DNA from: an uncultured bacterium
Lineage (GTDB): Bacteria > Muiribacteriota > Ozemobacteria > Ozemobacterales > Ozemobacteraceae
Assembly (NCBI GenBank): GCA_937949615.1
Contig: CALEDQ010000030.1
Location: 124,001-188,000 of the forward strand
Reading direction: 5' to 3'
DNA length: 64,000 nt
A model generated the notes under the pieces. It saw only the letters and a list, made by a program, of their open reading frames with translations, did not search any database and had not been told where the DNA came from. Shown here piece after piece: positions 50,733 through 58,885 of the stretch (position 1 is its first letter; the number at the start of each line of letters is the position of its first letter). Made by a program: the position numbers and the translations under genes.

Positions 50733-52472
50733 ATGCTTAACAAAAACACACGTCGAAACCTGAAACTGGCTGCAAAATGGCTGTTGCTGATTGTTTTTCT
50801 GGTAACTTTGCTCGCAGTTCATTTTATCTATGGAAAAAAAGCGTGCGACAGTTTCGCAATATTCTCAGGGGCTCTGGGCATGTTCATTTTCGGGATGAAC
50901 ATGATGAGCAACAGCCTGCAGATGATTGCCGGCAACCGCCTCAAAACGATAATATCGACCCTGACCCGCAATCCGATAACAGCTATGCTGACTGGACTCG
51001 CCGTGACTGCAGTCATTCAAAGCAGTTCAGCTACGACCGTCATGATTGTCGGATTTGTCAACGCCGGCCTGATGAACCTGACCCAGGCGATCGGGGTAAT
51101 ACTCGGCGCCAACATCGGGACCACGGTAACAGCGCAACTGATCGCTTTCAAACTCGATGATCTCGCCTGGCCGGTTCTCGCAATCGGCAGCACCATGATC
51201 ATGATCTGTAAAAGCCGCAAAAATCGCTCTTGGGGTGAGGTTCTGCTCGGCTTCGCCCTGCTTTTTCTCGGCATGAAATTCATGGGGGAAACCCTGAAGG
51301 TTTATCGTGAGCACGAAACTTTCAAACAGGTTTTCGTCGCGCTTTCTCATAACCGTTTTCTCGGCGTCTTAGCAGGGCTTGGTGTCACACTGATCGTGCA
51401 AAGCAGTTCGGCAACAGTAGGTCTGACCATGAGTCTTATGGGAACAGGTGCTTTCGGCGACGACCCCTACCTTGCTCTTATGGCAGCGGTTCCGATTATT
51501 CTTGGCGACAACATCGGCACCTGTATAACCGCGGTTCTTGCAGCCCTGGGTGCATCACGCGCTGCACAAAGGGCGGCTCTGGCCCATACCATGTTCAATG
51601 TATTCGGAACTTTTCTGGTTCTTCCGATTCTGCCCTATTACTGTCAGCTGATCATGCTGACCTCAACAGATTCCCTGCGACAGGTGGCCAATGCCCATTC
51701 TTTTTTCAATCTGATAAATGTCATGATCTTCCTTCCCCTCACAGGAGTTCTACGCTCGGCAGTAATGTTAATTCTGCCCCAGTCTGAAGAAGAAATTGCA
51801 ACCACCACCAACCTCGACAAACGATTTCTTGCAACGCCTCCGGTCGCCATCGCTCAGGCCGAAGCTCAACTGAAGGTTGCAGCCGACATCATGAAGAAAA
51901 AATTCATCAAGATCAATGAACTACTGAAGAACCCGGAAAGCGACATTGATGAAGTAGCCTCAACCACCAGCAGCATCGATTCACTGCGCAAGCAGCGCGA
52001 TGAAATTACCCGCGATCTCAACCGTTTTTTGATAGCCCTGGCCCAGAAAAACCTGCCGGAAAATCTCAGCAGACAAGTAACCAGAGCCATATACCTGAGC
52101 AAGGACCTGGAAATCGTTTCTTCTCAGCTCGAAAAATTCATGTCACTTCTGACCGAGCAGTCTGAAAACAGCAAATCGTTGACAACCGATGCCAGAGAAG
52201 AACTGCATCTCTGCATGGAACGCATTACGGAAATCTATACCTGCCTCATGGGAAATCTAAAACTGACTGAAAAGGAAGCCGAAGACGTTTCGCAGCAGGT
52301 TTACAGTCAGGCAATGCTGAACCGGGCCGCCAGAAGCAATCTTTTGCACCGTATTAAAACCGGGCAGCATGATCCATTCGAGAGCATAATTCTTCTCGAT
52401 TCACTGCGCAGTATTGACAGCCTGCTCAGCTCGCTCAACCATGCCTGCGATCATACCATGTATAAATTTTGA
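50733..52472 (+). CDS. Na+/phosphate cotransporter family protein (NptA-like, with PhoU-like C-terminus)
   Basis: ATG 50733 follows CCGGAGAA and gives 579 aa. Two inverted Na+/Pi repeats are marked by QSSSATTVMIVGFVN and QSSSATVGLTMSLM, the SLC34-type signature pair, with about eight membrane helices in the first 360 residues. The C-terminal 200 residues form charged coiled-coil helices resembling PhoU. It would import phosphate with Na+, or in some family members act in other anion transport. A Na+ gradient from the NQR operon in this window would drive it. It overlaps the radical SAM gene by 4 bases. Confidence 0.9.
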   Translation: MLNKNTRRNLKLAAKWLLLIVFLVTLLAVHFIYGKKACDSFAIFSGALGMFIFGMNMMSNSLQMIAGNRLKTIISTLTRNPITAMLTGLAVTAVIQSSSATTVMIVGFVNAGLMNLTQAIGVILGANIGTTVTAQLIAFKLDDLAWPVLAIGSTMIMICKSRKNRSWGEVLLGFALLFLGMKFMGETLKVYREHETFKQVFVALSHNRFLGVLAGLGVTLIVQSSSATVGLTMSLMGTGAFGDDPYLALMAAVPIILGDNIGTCITAVLAALGASRAAQRAALAHTMFNVFGTFLVLPILPYYCQLIMLTSTDSLRQVANAHSFFNLINVMIFLPLTGVLRSAVMLILPQSEEEIATTTNLDKRFLATPPVAIAQAEAQLKVAADIMKKKFIKINELLKNPESDIDEVASTTSSIDSLRKQRDEITRDLNRFLIALAQKNLPENLSRQVTRAIYLSKDLEIVSSQLEKFMSLLTEQSENSKSLTTDAREELHLCMERITEIYTCLMGNLKLTEKEAEDVSQQVYSQAMLNRAARSNLLHRIKTGQHDPFESIILLDSLRSIDSLLSSLNHACDHTMYKF

Positions 52473-53416
52473 ACAATCCATCTTTCAATCCTGCCAGTAA
52501 TTATTATCTGAAAAAATTTGGCGGGCGGGTTCAGAAGATACCTGTCGATGCCGGTTTTTCATGTCCTAACCGCGATGGTACGCTTTCGACAGCCGGCTGC
52601 ATCTATTGCAGCAACAGGAGCTTTTCGCCCTTTTATGTCAGCGCCGACAAAACCGTCACGGAGCAGTTGCAGGCGGGAATAGGATTTTTCGCGGGCCGCT
52701 ACAGCTGCAGTCGTTTTTTTGCCTATTTTCAGACATTTTCAGGCACTTCTGCCCCGGTTGAAACTCTGCGCCGGCTCTACCGGGAAGCTTTATCAGTCAA
52801 AGGGGTCGAAGGCCTGGTTATTGCGACCAGACCAGATTGCCTGGGTGACGAAGTGATCGAGCTGCTCAAGGAGATCTCGGGCGAAGTTTATCTAAGAATT
52901 GAACTCGGAGTCGAAGCCTTCGAAGACAGAGTTTTACAAAGAATCAACCGTTGCCACGATGTACAGACATCTCTGAACGCTCTTGCCAGCCTGCAGCAGG
53001 CCGGAATCGAAACCTGCGTCCACCTGATTTTCGGTCTGCCCGAAGAAAGTCAGCAGGCCCCAGAAATCAGTGCCAGAATTATTTCTGAATCGAAAGCCAG
53101 CCTTGTTAAACTGCACCATCTGCAGATCGTCAAAGATACCGCCGCGGCAGAACTGTTTAAAAACTCTCCTGCAATGTTTCATCTACATACTCCGGCAACT
53201 TATGCCTCTCTGCTCACCCGTTTTATCAGTCACCTGTCAGCTGAGGCTTACATAGAACGATTTTTAAACCGTGTTCCTGAAGAGTTTCTCATTGCACCAC
53301 GCTGGGGTGGAATCACTGAAACTGTTTTCAGGCGCCTGCTCGAGAGTGATATGGCTGCGCAAAATGTCTGGCAGGGGAAATTTTGCGTTGCTGACCAACC
53401 AGGCTGTTCATATTGA
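52469..53416 (+). CDS. Radical SAM protein of the YhcC/TIGR01212 family
   Basis: TTG start overlapping the transporter stop. Cluster ligands are C32, C44 and C47 in a wide C-x11-C-x2-C motif (SCPNRDGTLSTAGCIYC) shared with YhcC and Elp3-like proteins. The TIM-barrel continues with RIELGVEAFEDRVLQRINR and VHLIFGLPEESQQ. The C-terminal RWGGITETVFRRLLE fits the family. Its substrate is not established; Elp3 relatives modify tRNA. The 315-aa length is normal. Confidence 0.9.
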   Translation: MNNPSFNPASNYYLKKFGGRVQKIPVDAGFSCPNRDGTLSTAGCIYCSNRSFSPFYVSADKTVTEQLQAGIGFFAGRYSCSRFFAYFQTFSGTSAPVETLRRLYREALSVKGVEGLVIATRPDCLGDEVIELLKEISGEVYLRIELGVEAFEDRVLQRINRCHDVQTSLNALASLQQAGIETCVHLIFGLPEESQQAPEISARIISESKASLVKLHHLQIVKDTAAAELFKNSPAMFHLHTPATYASLLTRFISHLSAEAYIERFLNRVPEEFLIAPRWGGITETVFRRLLESDMAAQNVWQGKFCVADQPGCSY

Positions 53417-53598
53417 AGCTAAAAACTGGCAGTAATCTGCTGAAATTTCAGCACAACGGGTCTTTTTTTCACCTGGCTGCTCTTTTAACTCCTTTAAACT
53501 GGCCTTTTTCAGCTAAATTTTTGCATGCGAAATGTCGAAAGAATGGTACATATCTTGCTTATTATAAATCAGACAGAACAAAAGCTGGTGAATGAAGT

Positions 53599-53820
53599 AT
53601 GCAGAAAACTACCTTGATAATTCTGTTGGTAATGGCCTCTCTCTGCTCAGGGCTGGCGCTTTCTCAGGAAAACTTCAGCGCCGGCAGGATTTTTCAATTC
53701 ATCGCTTCCATGTATGCACCTTCAGACCCGCGCCAGAATGACCGGGTAATGACCTTCGGCGAAGAACTCAGGCCCGAAGTTAAAACCGCTAATATTCCGC
53801 AACCGACCTACTTGAAATAA
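53599..53820 (+). CDS. Small secreted protein (73 aa)
   Basis: A signal peptide is clear (residues about 1-22, cleaved near ALSQE). The remaining 50 residues contain an amphipathic helix and a Pro-rich tail (RPEVKTANIPQPTYLK). Function unknown. A 182-base gap without a supported gene precedes it (a 60-codon frame at 53413 begins with TTG and has no ribosome-binding site). It is followed by a strong terminator. Confidence 0.65.
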   Translation: MQKTTLIILLVMASLCSGLALSQENFSAGRIFQFIASMYAPSDPRQNDRVMTFGEELRPEVKTANIPQPTYLK

Positions 53821-53849
53821 CCTCAACCAGTATCTGTTCTTTTCTTTAT

Positions 53850-53879
53850 AAAAATGGCCGCCAACCGCGGCCATTTTTT
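53850..53879. terminator. Bidirectional Rho-independent terminator
   Basis: A 12-bp perfect stem (AAAAATGGCCGC / GCGGCCATTTTT) with a 5-base loop and T6 on the plus side. Shared by the small secreted protein gene and the convergent queuosine salvage gene. Confidence 0.88.
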
Positions 53880-53886
53880 ATTGCCG

Positions 53887-54855
53887 TCAATAAAAAACAC
53901 ATCTGGTGACATGCGACGGAGTTCTGGCATATTTTTCGTCGAGTCCGCGGTTCCATAGCAGGTAATCAAGACCCTGAGAGGTCACCGTGACATTTCGGCG
54001 GGCAAGCTCTTCGCGCATCAGCTCAACCGCATGTATGCAGCAGGCACGCAGCTCGATCTCCTCGTCAGAACCCGAAGCAAGCGACTGGCCTGCAGCGATT
54101 GCTCCGGCAAGTGCGGCGCTGTATTGCAGAATGCCATCGAGCATCAGCACATGCGGCACCAGGTTATCAGCAAAGATGGTCAGGTCTGCGATGTCGTCGA
54201 ATCTGCCATAACCACTGCCTTTAAAGGCAATATGCAGATCTGATGCCGTTATTTGAACCCTTTTCAAAAGACAGACATCCCTGCCCGCATAAGGAAAAAT
54301 ATCACGGTAAAATGGCATTTTCAGCAGTCTGTTACCGAGCTCAGAGGCTGAGTGCCCTGAACTCAGAACCAGTTCACGGCAGGAGCCTGAAAAATTCCGC
54401 TGCAGCAGATCGCCAAAATCACGCAGAGCAGCAGCAAAAAGGTTCATCAACTGAAAAGCCGCGGGGTTATCATGGCGTTGACCGAAAATACGGCAGCACT
54501 CTTCAGCGCTCATCTGCTGCAAAAAACCGGCCGAATAGCTTCCCCTATTGATAAAATCGCGTTTAAGACGCGAGGAAATCGTAAAATAACCATTGGCGCA
54601 GCCAGGTTCAAGATCGAGTTCATTGAACCAGCCTGAACCAAAGTTTATGCAGTCGAGCACAAGAAAATAGACCAGCGCCGCTTCAGGGTCGTCGCAAAAA
54701 TGATTTTCAGTATCCATTACCGGGTTCAGTGCCTTTTCGATGGGCAGAGAGGCAACATAGTCCCCGATAAGATCTTGCCTTATACTGACTGATCGCGCCA
54801 GACCGGCTACACGGGCACAGCTTTCCCTGACGAGAGAAAAAAGACGGTTTTTCAT
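53887..54855 (-). CDS. Queuosine salvage protein (DUF2419/Qng1 family)
   Basis: A 322-aa protein of the DUF2419 family, now known as queuosine 5'-phosphate N-glycosylase/hydrolase (Qng1), which releases queuine base for tRNA wobble modification. Family wording is visible: LDCINFGSGWF, FYRDIFPYAGRDVCLLKRVQITASDLHIAF, FADNLVPHVLMLDGIL (Asp motif with VPQ-like VPH) and RACCIHAVELMREEL, ending in HVTRCVFY. GGAG is 6 bases before the ATG. Next to CmoA/CmoB, this groups tRNA position-34 functions. Confidence 0.85.
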   Translation of the reverse strand: MKNRLFSLVRESCARVAGLARSVSIRQDLIGDYVASLPIEKALNPVMDTENHFCDDPEAALVYFLVLDCINFGSGWFNELDLEPGCANGYFTISSRLKRDFINRGSYSAGFLQQMSAEECCRIFGQRHDNPAAFQLMNLFAAALRDFGDLLQRNFSGSCRELVLSSGHSASELGNRLLKMPFYRDIFPYAGRDVCLLKRVQITASDLHIAFKGSGYGRFDDIADLTIFADNLVPHVLMLDGILQYSAALAGAIAAGQSLASGSDEEIELRACCIHAVELMREELARRNVTVTSQGLDYLLWNRGLDEKYARTPSHVTRCVFY

Positions 54856-54985
54856 GAGGTTCTCCGCAACTCCAGGAATTAAAACCCATTGTAATGCCGT
54901 ATCTCAACTTTCTCAACATTTTTAAAAACCGGTACCCAGATTGCAGGTATATTATAGATAGATTGAACTACCAAGGAGCATGAAC

Positions 54986-55900
54986 ATGCGCGAACTTTGC
55001 GTGAGTCTGATTGCCCTGCTGTGCTTTTTCTGCCCGACGAGTATCAATGCCGCTTCGCCGTTTGCCAATGAACCGGTTAAGGTCAGCGGGGCGGCAGAAT
55101 CTTTGAATCAGGCCCCGGTCAAGGCTACAATCAAATCAGAGAGCAGCCTGAAAAAAATCAGGGTCGGTGGCTACAACATTGCGCACGCGCGCGGCGAAAA
55201 TACCGGCGGACTCAATGAAGTAGGCAAACCTTCAAAGCTGAAAGGGATCGCCAGACTGGTAAAAAATAACCGCCTCGACATCATTGGCTTTACTGAAATC
55301 GCCAGTGGTGATCTGCGCGTTCTATTCAAGAATCAGCCAAAATTCATTGCTGAATATCTCGGTTTCCAGCATGTATATGCGCAAAACCTGAAACGTGGTC
55401 TTTTCGGCAAAATGGCAACTCAGGGAAACGCCATCGTTTCCAGATTTCCGATCGTTGCTCATAAGAACCACAACCTTTTTCGTGCTGACGAAAAGAATGA
55501 ACAGAGAAGCTGCCTCGAGGCCACCATCGACCTGGGAGCTCCAGGTAAAATCAAGCTTCTCGTTGCCCATCTCAGCCTGAAACAAGAAGAAGCGACCCGG
55601 CAAGTCGAACAGATCTGGGAAATCGTTGAAAAAAGCGAGTTGCCGGTCATTCTATGTGGTGACTTCAACTCACGGCCAAAATCAGAACGCATCAAATGGC
55701 TGTCTGAAAGAATGAAAGACGCCTCTGCCAATCTGAATACCACCTTCAAAAACCTGCCTGACGTTAAAATCGATTATCTCTTCACCTACGGCCCCTGGAA
55801 ATATGCAACCAGCAAGGTCACCGGCTTTGATCTCGACTATTCCGACCACGGTCTTCTCTATAATGATTTCTGGCTGCTCAAAGGCCAGTCAGCCAGATAG
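54986..55900 (+). CDS. Secreted endonuclease/exonuclease/phosphatase-family protein (304 aa)
   Basis: ATG 54986 is preferred: AAGGAG lies 7 bases upstream, while the ATG at 54980 is only one base from it. Signal peptide about residues 1-22. The EEP fold follows: GYNIAHARGE (Asn), DIIGFTEIASGD (metal-binding Glu), NAIVSRFPI, VAHLSLKQEEATRQ, GDFNSRP (Asp, Asn) and KIDYLF...DYSDHG (catalytic Asp-His). It could be a nuclease or phospholipase/phosphatase; the family does not tell. A hairpin at 55925 follows. Confidence 0.87.
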   Translation: MRELCVSLIALLCFFCPTSINAASPFANEPVKVSGAAESLNQAPVKATIKSESSLKKIRVGGYNIAHARGENTGGLNEVGKPSKLKGIARLVKNNRLDIIGFTEIASGDLRVLFKNQPKFIAEYLGFQHVYAQNLKRGLFGKMATQGNAIVSRFPIVAHKNHNLFRADEKNEQRSCLEATIDLGAPGKIKLLVAHLSLKQEEATRQVEQIWEIVEKSELPVILCGDFNSRPKSERIKWLSERMKDASANLNTTFKNLPDVKIDYLFTYGPWKYATSKVTGFDLDYSDHGLLYNDFWLLKGQSAR

Positions 55901-55926
55901 ACTTATTGCCGGCCTGCTGTTATAAT
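55898..55926 (+). promoter_or_regulatory. Sigma-70 type promoter for cmoAB
   Basis: TAGACT at 55898-55903, 17 bases, then a perfect TATAAT at 55921-55926. A start near 55933 leaves a 25-base leader before the cmoA ATG. The -10 overlaps the 5' arm of the following hairpin and the end of the nuclease gene (the -35 overlaps its stop). Confidence 0.6.
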
Positions 55927-55956
55927 GCGTCTCACTTCAAATTGAGGCGCATTTTT
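55925..55956 (+). terminator. Hairpin plus T run just before cmoA
   Basis: ATGCGTCTCA pairs with TGAGGCGCAT (one G-T pair) around an 8-base loop, followed by TTTT, one base before the cmoA start codon. It probably ends the nuclease transcript. Its 3' arm contains GAGG, the only plausible ribosome-binding site of cmoA. Confidence 0.6.
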
Positions 55957-55957
55957 C

Positions 55958-56692
55958 ATGTCTGAACCGAACAGAGACCGAATTTTTGCGGAAATAATCG
56001 AAAAACCAGCGGATTTTGTTTTTGACGACAGGGTTGCTGCGGTATTTCCCGACATGTTGAAAAGATCGATTCCCGGCTACCCGGCAATCATCAACATGAT
56101 CGAAACCCTGACTGCACGTTATGCCCAGCCCGGCTCGCATCTTTATGACCTCGGCTGCTCACTCGGAGCCAGTTCGCTGGCAATGCTCAAGGGGCTTAAA
56201 GTCAGAGACTGCCGGATTATCGGCATCGACAATTCAAGTGCCATGATCGACCGCTGCCGTCAGATCGCCAGTCACCCGGGGGATGCCGCCGGAATGGAAT
56301 TTATCTGCGCCGATGTCAACAGCTGTGAATTCAGCAATGCCTCAGTGGTGGTAATGAATTTTACCCTGCAATTCATTGATCCGGCTCAGCGACGGCCGCT
56401 TCTTGAAAAGATAGCCGCCGGCATGCTGCCTGGCGGCATTCTGATTCTCTCTGAAAAAGTTAAATTCGGCAACCAGCATGTTAACGAGCTTCTGATCGAT
56501 GTATATCACGCCTTCAAAAAGGGCAATGGTTACAGTGAGCTTGAAATCAGCCAGAAGCGCAGCGCCCTTGAGAACGTCCTGATTCCTGAAACCATTGAAA
56601 CCCATGCGCAGCGCCTGCTCGATTCAGGCTTCAGCAGCGCTGATGTCTGGTTTCAGTGCTTCAATTTCATGTCGATGCTCGCAATCAAATGA
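55958..56692 (+). CDS. cmoA: Carboxy-S-adenosyl-L-methionine synthase (CmoA)
   Basis: CmoA makes carboxy-SAM from SAM and prephenate, the donor for cmo5U34 in tRNA. The 244-aa length and motifs fit: FDDRVAAVFPDMLKRSIPGYP, YDLGCSLGASSLAM (SAM loop), CRIIGIDNSSAMIDRCRQ, and FTLQFIDPAQR. It shares ATGA with cmoB. The residues around SEKVKFGNQHVNELLIDVYHAFKK are typical of the carboxy-SAM-binding end. Confidence 0.95.
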   Translation: MSEPNRDRIFAEIIEKPADFVFDDRVAAVFPDMLKRSIPGYPAIINMIETLTARYAQPGSHLYDLGCSLGASSLAMLKGLKVRDCRIIGIDNSSAMIDRCRQIASHPGDAAGMEFICADVNSCEFSNASVVVMNFTLQFIDPAQRRPLLEKIAAGMLPGGILILSEKVKFGNQHVNELLIDVYHAFKKGNGYSELEISQKRSALENVLIPETIETHAQRLLDSGFSSADVWFQCFNFMSMLAIK

Positions 56693-57669
56693 CCAGCCCC
56701 TTTGATTTCTCAGAATTTTATCTGGCGCTGAGCCGACATGGGTTGCAAAAGTGGCAGGGGCAGCTGCAGGCCGCCGTCGAAACTTTCATAAACAAGCCTG
56801 ATGGTAATCTTTCAGGCTGGCTGAGCGCACTGCAGATGCTTCCAGAACTGACCGACTGCCGCTCCGAAATTGGTCACAGGGTCGTTTCGGCCATCAGTAA
56901 CGAGCCATTGTCATCCGAATCGGCAAAACAACTCAGACAGGCGCTATCAAGACTGCAACCCTGGCGTAAAGGCCCATTTGATATCTGTGGCACCTTTATC
57001 GACAGCGAATGGCGCTGCGATATGAAATGGGAACGGGTAGCGCCTCATATCAGCAGTCTGCAAAACCGAAAAGTTCTTGATGTCGGGTGCGGCAATGGCT
57101 ATTACCTCTTTCGCATGGCCGGCATGGGAGCTGCTCTGACTATCGGCATCGACCCATCAATGCTTTTTCTGGCGCAATTTACGGCGGTGCAGAAATACCT
57201 CAGAATACCAGACACTTTTCTTCTGCCGGCAGGTTTCGAAGACCTTCCAGAAAATATGGAAGCTTTTGACACGGTTTTTTCGATGGGCGTTTTTTACCAT
57301 CGCCGGTCGCCATTCGATTTTCTCAGAAGTCTGAAAATGCTGCTGCGCCGTGGCGGCGAACTGGTTCTTGAAACGCTTGTAATAGCCGGTGATGAGAATC
57401 AGGTTCTTGTACCGGAAGATCGCTATGCAAGAATGAACAATGTCTGGTTCATTCCATCGGTACCGGCTTTATGTAAATGGCTGAAGAAGGCCGGTTTTAT
57501 CGATATAAGAATAGCCGACACCACAAAAACTACAGTTGAAGAGCAAAGAGCCACGCCATGGATGCCGGGGGAATCACTGGAAAAATGCCTCAACCCTGAT
57601 AATCCTGACCTGACGATTGAAGGTCTGCCCGCCCCCGTGCGGGCAGTTATAATTGCCACCCGCCCCTGA
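56689..57669 (+). CDS. cmoB: tRNA U34 carboxymethyltransferase (CmoB)
   Basis: CmoB transfers the carboxymethyl group from carboxy-SAM to hydroxyuridine-34, giving cmo5U. ATG 56689 overlaps the cmoA stop and gives 326 aa, the normal size (E. coli about 323). An earlier in-frame start inside cmoA is unneeded. Motifs include WRKGPFDICGTFIDSEWRCDMKWER, VLDVGCGNGYYLFRM (SAM loop), GIDPSMLFLAQF, and FSMGVFYHRRSPFDFL. Confidence 0.95.
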   Translation: MTSPFDFSEFYLALSRHGLQKWQGQLQAAVETFINKPDGNLSGWLSALQMLPELTDCRSEIGHRVVSAISNEPLSSESAKQLRQALSRLQPWRKGPFDICGTFIDSEWRCDMKWERVAPHISSLQNRKVLDVGCGNGYYLFRMAGMGAALTIGIDPSMLFLAQFTAVQKYLRIPDTFLLPAGFEDLPENMEAFDTVFSMGVFYHRRSPFDFLRSLKMLLRRGGELVLETLVIAGDENQVLVPEDRYARMNNVWFIPSVPALCKWLKKAGFIDIRIADTTKTTVEEQRATPWMPGESLEKCLNPDNPDLTIEGLPAPVRAVIIATRP

Positions 57670-57683
57670 AGGTGTACCCCCTC

Positions 57684-57712
57684 TTGACAAAACGCAGCAA
57701 ACTTGGCATAAG
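57684..57712 (+). promoter_or_regulatory. Promoter-like TTGACA...CATAAG
   Basis: A perfect TTGACA at 57684-57689, a 17-base spacer and CATAAG. It lies 59 bases upstream of the 56-aa gene's GTG and is the best -35 element I found in the window. Confidence 0.55.
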
Positions 57713-57770
57713 CAAGGTAGGAGTCTGTTTATTTTATTGATTTTTCTTTGTATACAAAGGAGAATGAAAG

Positions 57771-57941
57771 GTGAAAACTCAGAAACCAGAAAAAAAAGTG
57801 CTGAAAAAGATGAAGAGAGAATACGATGATTTCGACCTCAACAATGAGCCACGCCGTGCGAAGGCCAAAAAACCCAGACGCGGACATAAACTTTTTACAG
57901 ACGACGAAGAAAAATTCGATTATTATAGCAACGAAGACTGA
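57771..57941 (+). CDS. Small highly charged protein (56 aa)
   Basis: GTG start with AAGGAG 8 bases upstream. The protein is very basic in its first half (KPEKKVLKKMKREYDD) and middle (RRAKAKKPRRGHK), and acidic at the end (DDEEKFDYYSNED), with no Cys or hydrophobic helix. It is likely disordered and could bind nucleic acid. It is preceded by a strong promoter-like element and followed 48 bases later by the repeat-protein gene. It has no recognisable family. Confidence 0.65.
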   Translation: MKTQKPEKKVLKKMKREYDDFDLNNEPRRAKAKKPRRGHKLFTDDEEKFDYYSNED

Positions 57942-57989
57942 TGATTAATCTTACTCATCGCCCGCAAGTTACCTGAAAGGAAGTATTTA

Positions 57990-58712
57990 ATGCGATCGAA
58001 GAAACTTACCGTTGCCGCCCTGGCGGCAGGGTTCTTTGCCATGTCACTGACCTCTGTTTCTGCTGCGTTCTTTTCCGGCATGATAACCGTCTCGCGAGAC
58101 GCCAGCAGGCAGATCAGTGGTGCTGTCCTTCAGACCAACAACCGTGATGGGGCCGGGAACCCGGTAACTTATGCACTGGTAATGGATGAAAACGGCAAGG
58201 CCATTGCCGAACAGTATGAAAATAAAGATATAAAAATCGAAGGTACACTTGTTGGCAAAGATATCAAGGCCGACACCTGGGAAAGCGTTCCTGACAGTTC
58301 TTCCGGTTCGTCTTCGGGCAATGGCGACTCTGGCGACTCTGGCTACGCAGGCAATACTTCAAGCTCAGGAGACTCTGACGACTCTGATTCTGGCGACTCT
58401 GGTGATTCTGGTGATTCAGGTAACTCTGGCGATTCTGGTGATTCTGGTGACTCTGGCGATTCAGATAAACCAGACGATTCAGATAAGCCTGATAATTCAG
58501 ACTCCGGCGATTCTGGAGACTCCGGTGACTCAGGTGACTCAGGTGATTCGGGCGACTCCGGTGATTCTGGTGATTCTGGTGACTCAGGAGATTCGGGTGA
58601 CTCCGGTGATTCTGGCGATTCAGGAGATTCGGGCGATTCAGGCGACTCCGGCAGCGACAGTGATAACTCAGATTCAGGCAGTTCATCTGACGACAATTCT
58701 TCTGAAGACTGA
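57990..58712 (+). CDS. Secreted Gly-Asp-Ser repeat protein (240 aa)
   Basis: Signal peptide about residues 1-25 (cleaved near VSAAF). Residues 26-100 form a small domain with DENGKAIAEQYENKDIKIEG, resembling a family of exported DUF-type beta domains with bound nucleic-acid-like or OB-like shape (uncertain). From about 110 to 232 there is a strongly acidic Gly-Asp-Ser repeat, interrupted once by DKPDDSDKPDNSD. There is no sortase or other cell-wall signal. The repeat may act as a stalk, a Ca2+-binding acidic tail or a surface coat. A perfect terminator follows. Confidence 0.8.
   Translation: MRSKKLTVAALAAGFFAMSLTSVSAAFFSGMITVSRDASRQISGAVLQTNNRDGAGNPVTYALVMDENGKAIAEQYENKDIKIEGTLVGKDIKADTWESVPDSSSGSSSGNGDSGDSGYAGNTSSSGDSDDSDSGDSGDSGDSGNSGDSGDSGDSGDSDKPDDSDKPDNSDSGDSGDSGDSGDSGDSGDSGDSGDSGDSGDSGDSGDSGDSGDSGDSGDSGSDSDNSDSGSSSDDNSSED
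58323..58687 (+). repeat. 9-base tandem repeat encoding Gly-Asp-Ser
   Basis: Dozens of 9-base units of the form GGyGAyTCn, with silent variation between units, cover the second half of the gene. The protein-level repeat is more uniform than the DNA. Units at 58500-58650 are nearly continuous. Confidence 0.9.
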
Positions 58713-58726
58713 TATTAAAACTACCG

Positions 58727-58757
58727 AAAATCCCCCGGCATCGGGGGATTTTTTTTT
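58727..58757 (+). terminator. Rho-independent terminator after repeat-protein gene
   Basis: An 11-bp stem (AAAATCCCCCG / CGGGGGATTTT) with a 4-base loop and a T run to 58757. Confidence 0.92.
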
Positions 58758-58885
58758 GCAGAAAGAAACTGAAGTTTGTGATAGCATTAACAAAGCTACG
58801 GCTGATTTGCCCTGCAAGTGGTTCAGCACTTGATTCACAGCTTGTTTTACCTCATCAGAAAGCAGATATCAGGAGGGAAGGAATT

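Noticed and set aside
53413..53595. 60-codon frame after the radical SAM gene
   Set aside because: TTG start without a ribosome-binding site and no recognisable features.
58323..58687. Possible CRISPR array because of the dense repeats
   Set aside because: Units are 9 bases with no spacers and encode a uniform GDS repeat.
58343..58696. Antisense frame made of Ser-Pro-Glu repeats
   Set aside because: It is the complementary reading of the Gly-Asp-Ser repeat and has no start signal; any frame through a 9-base repeat gives such a pattern.
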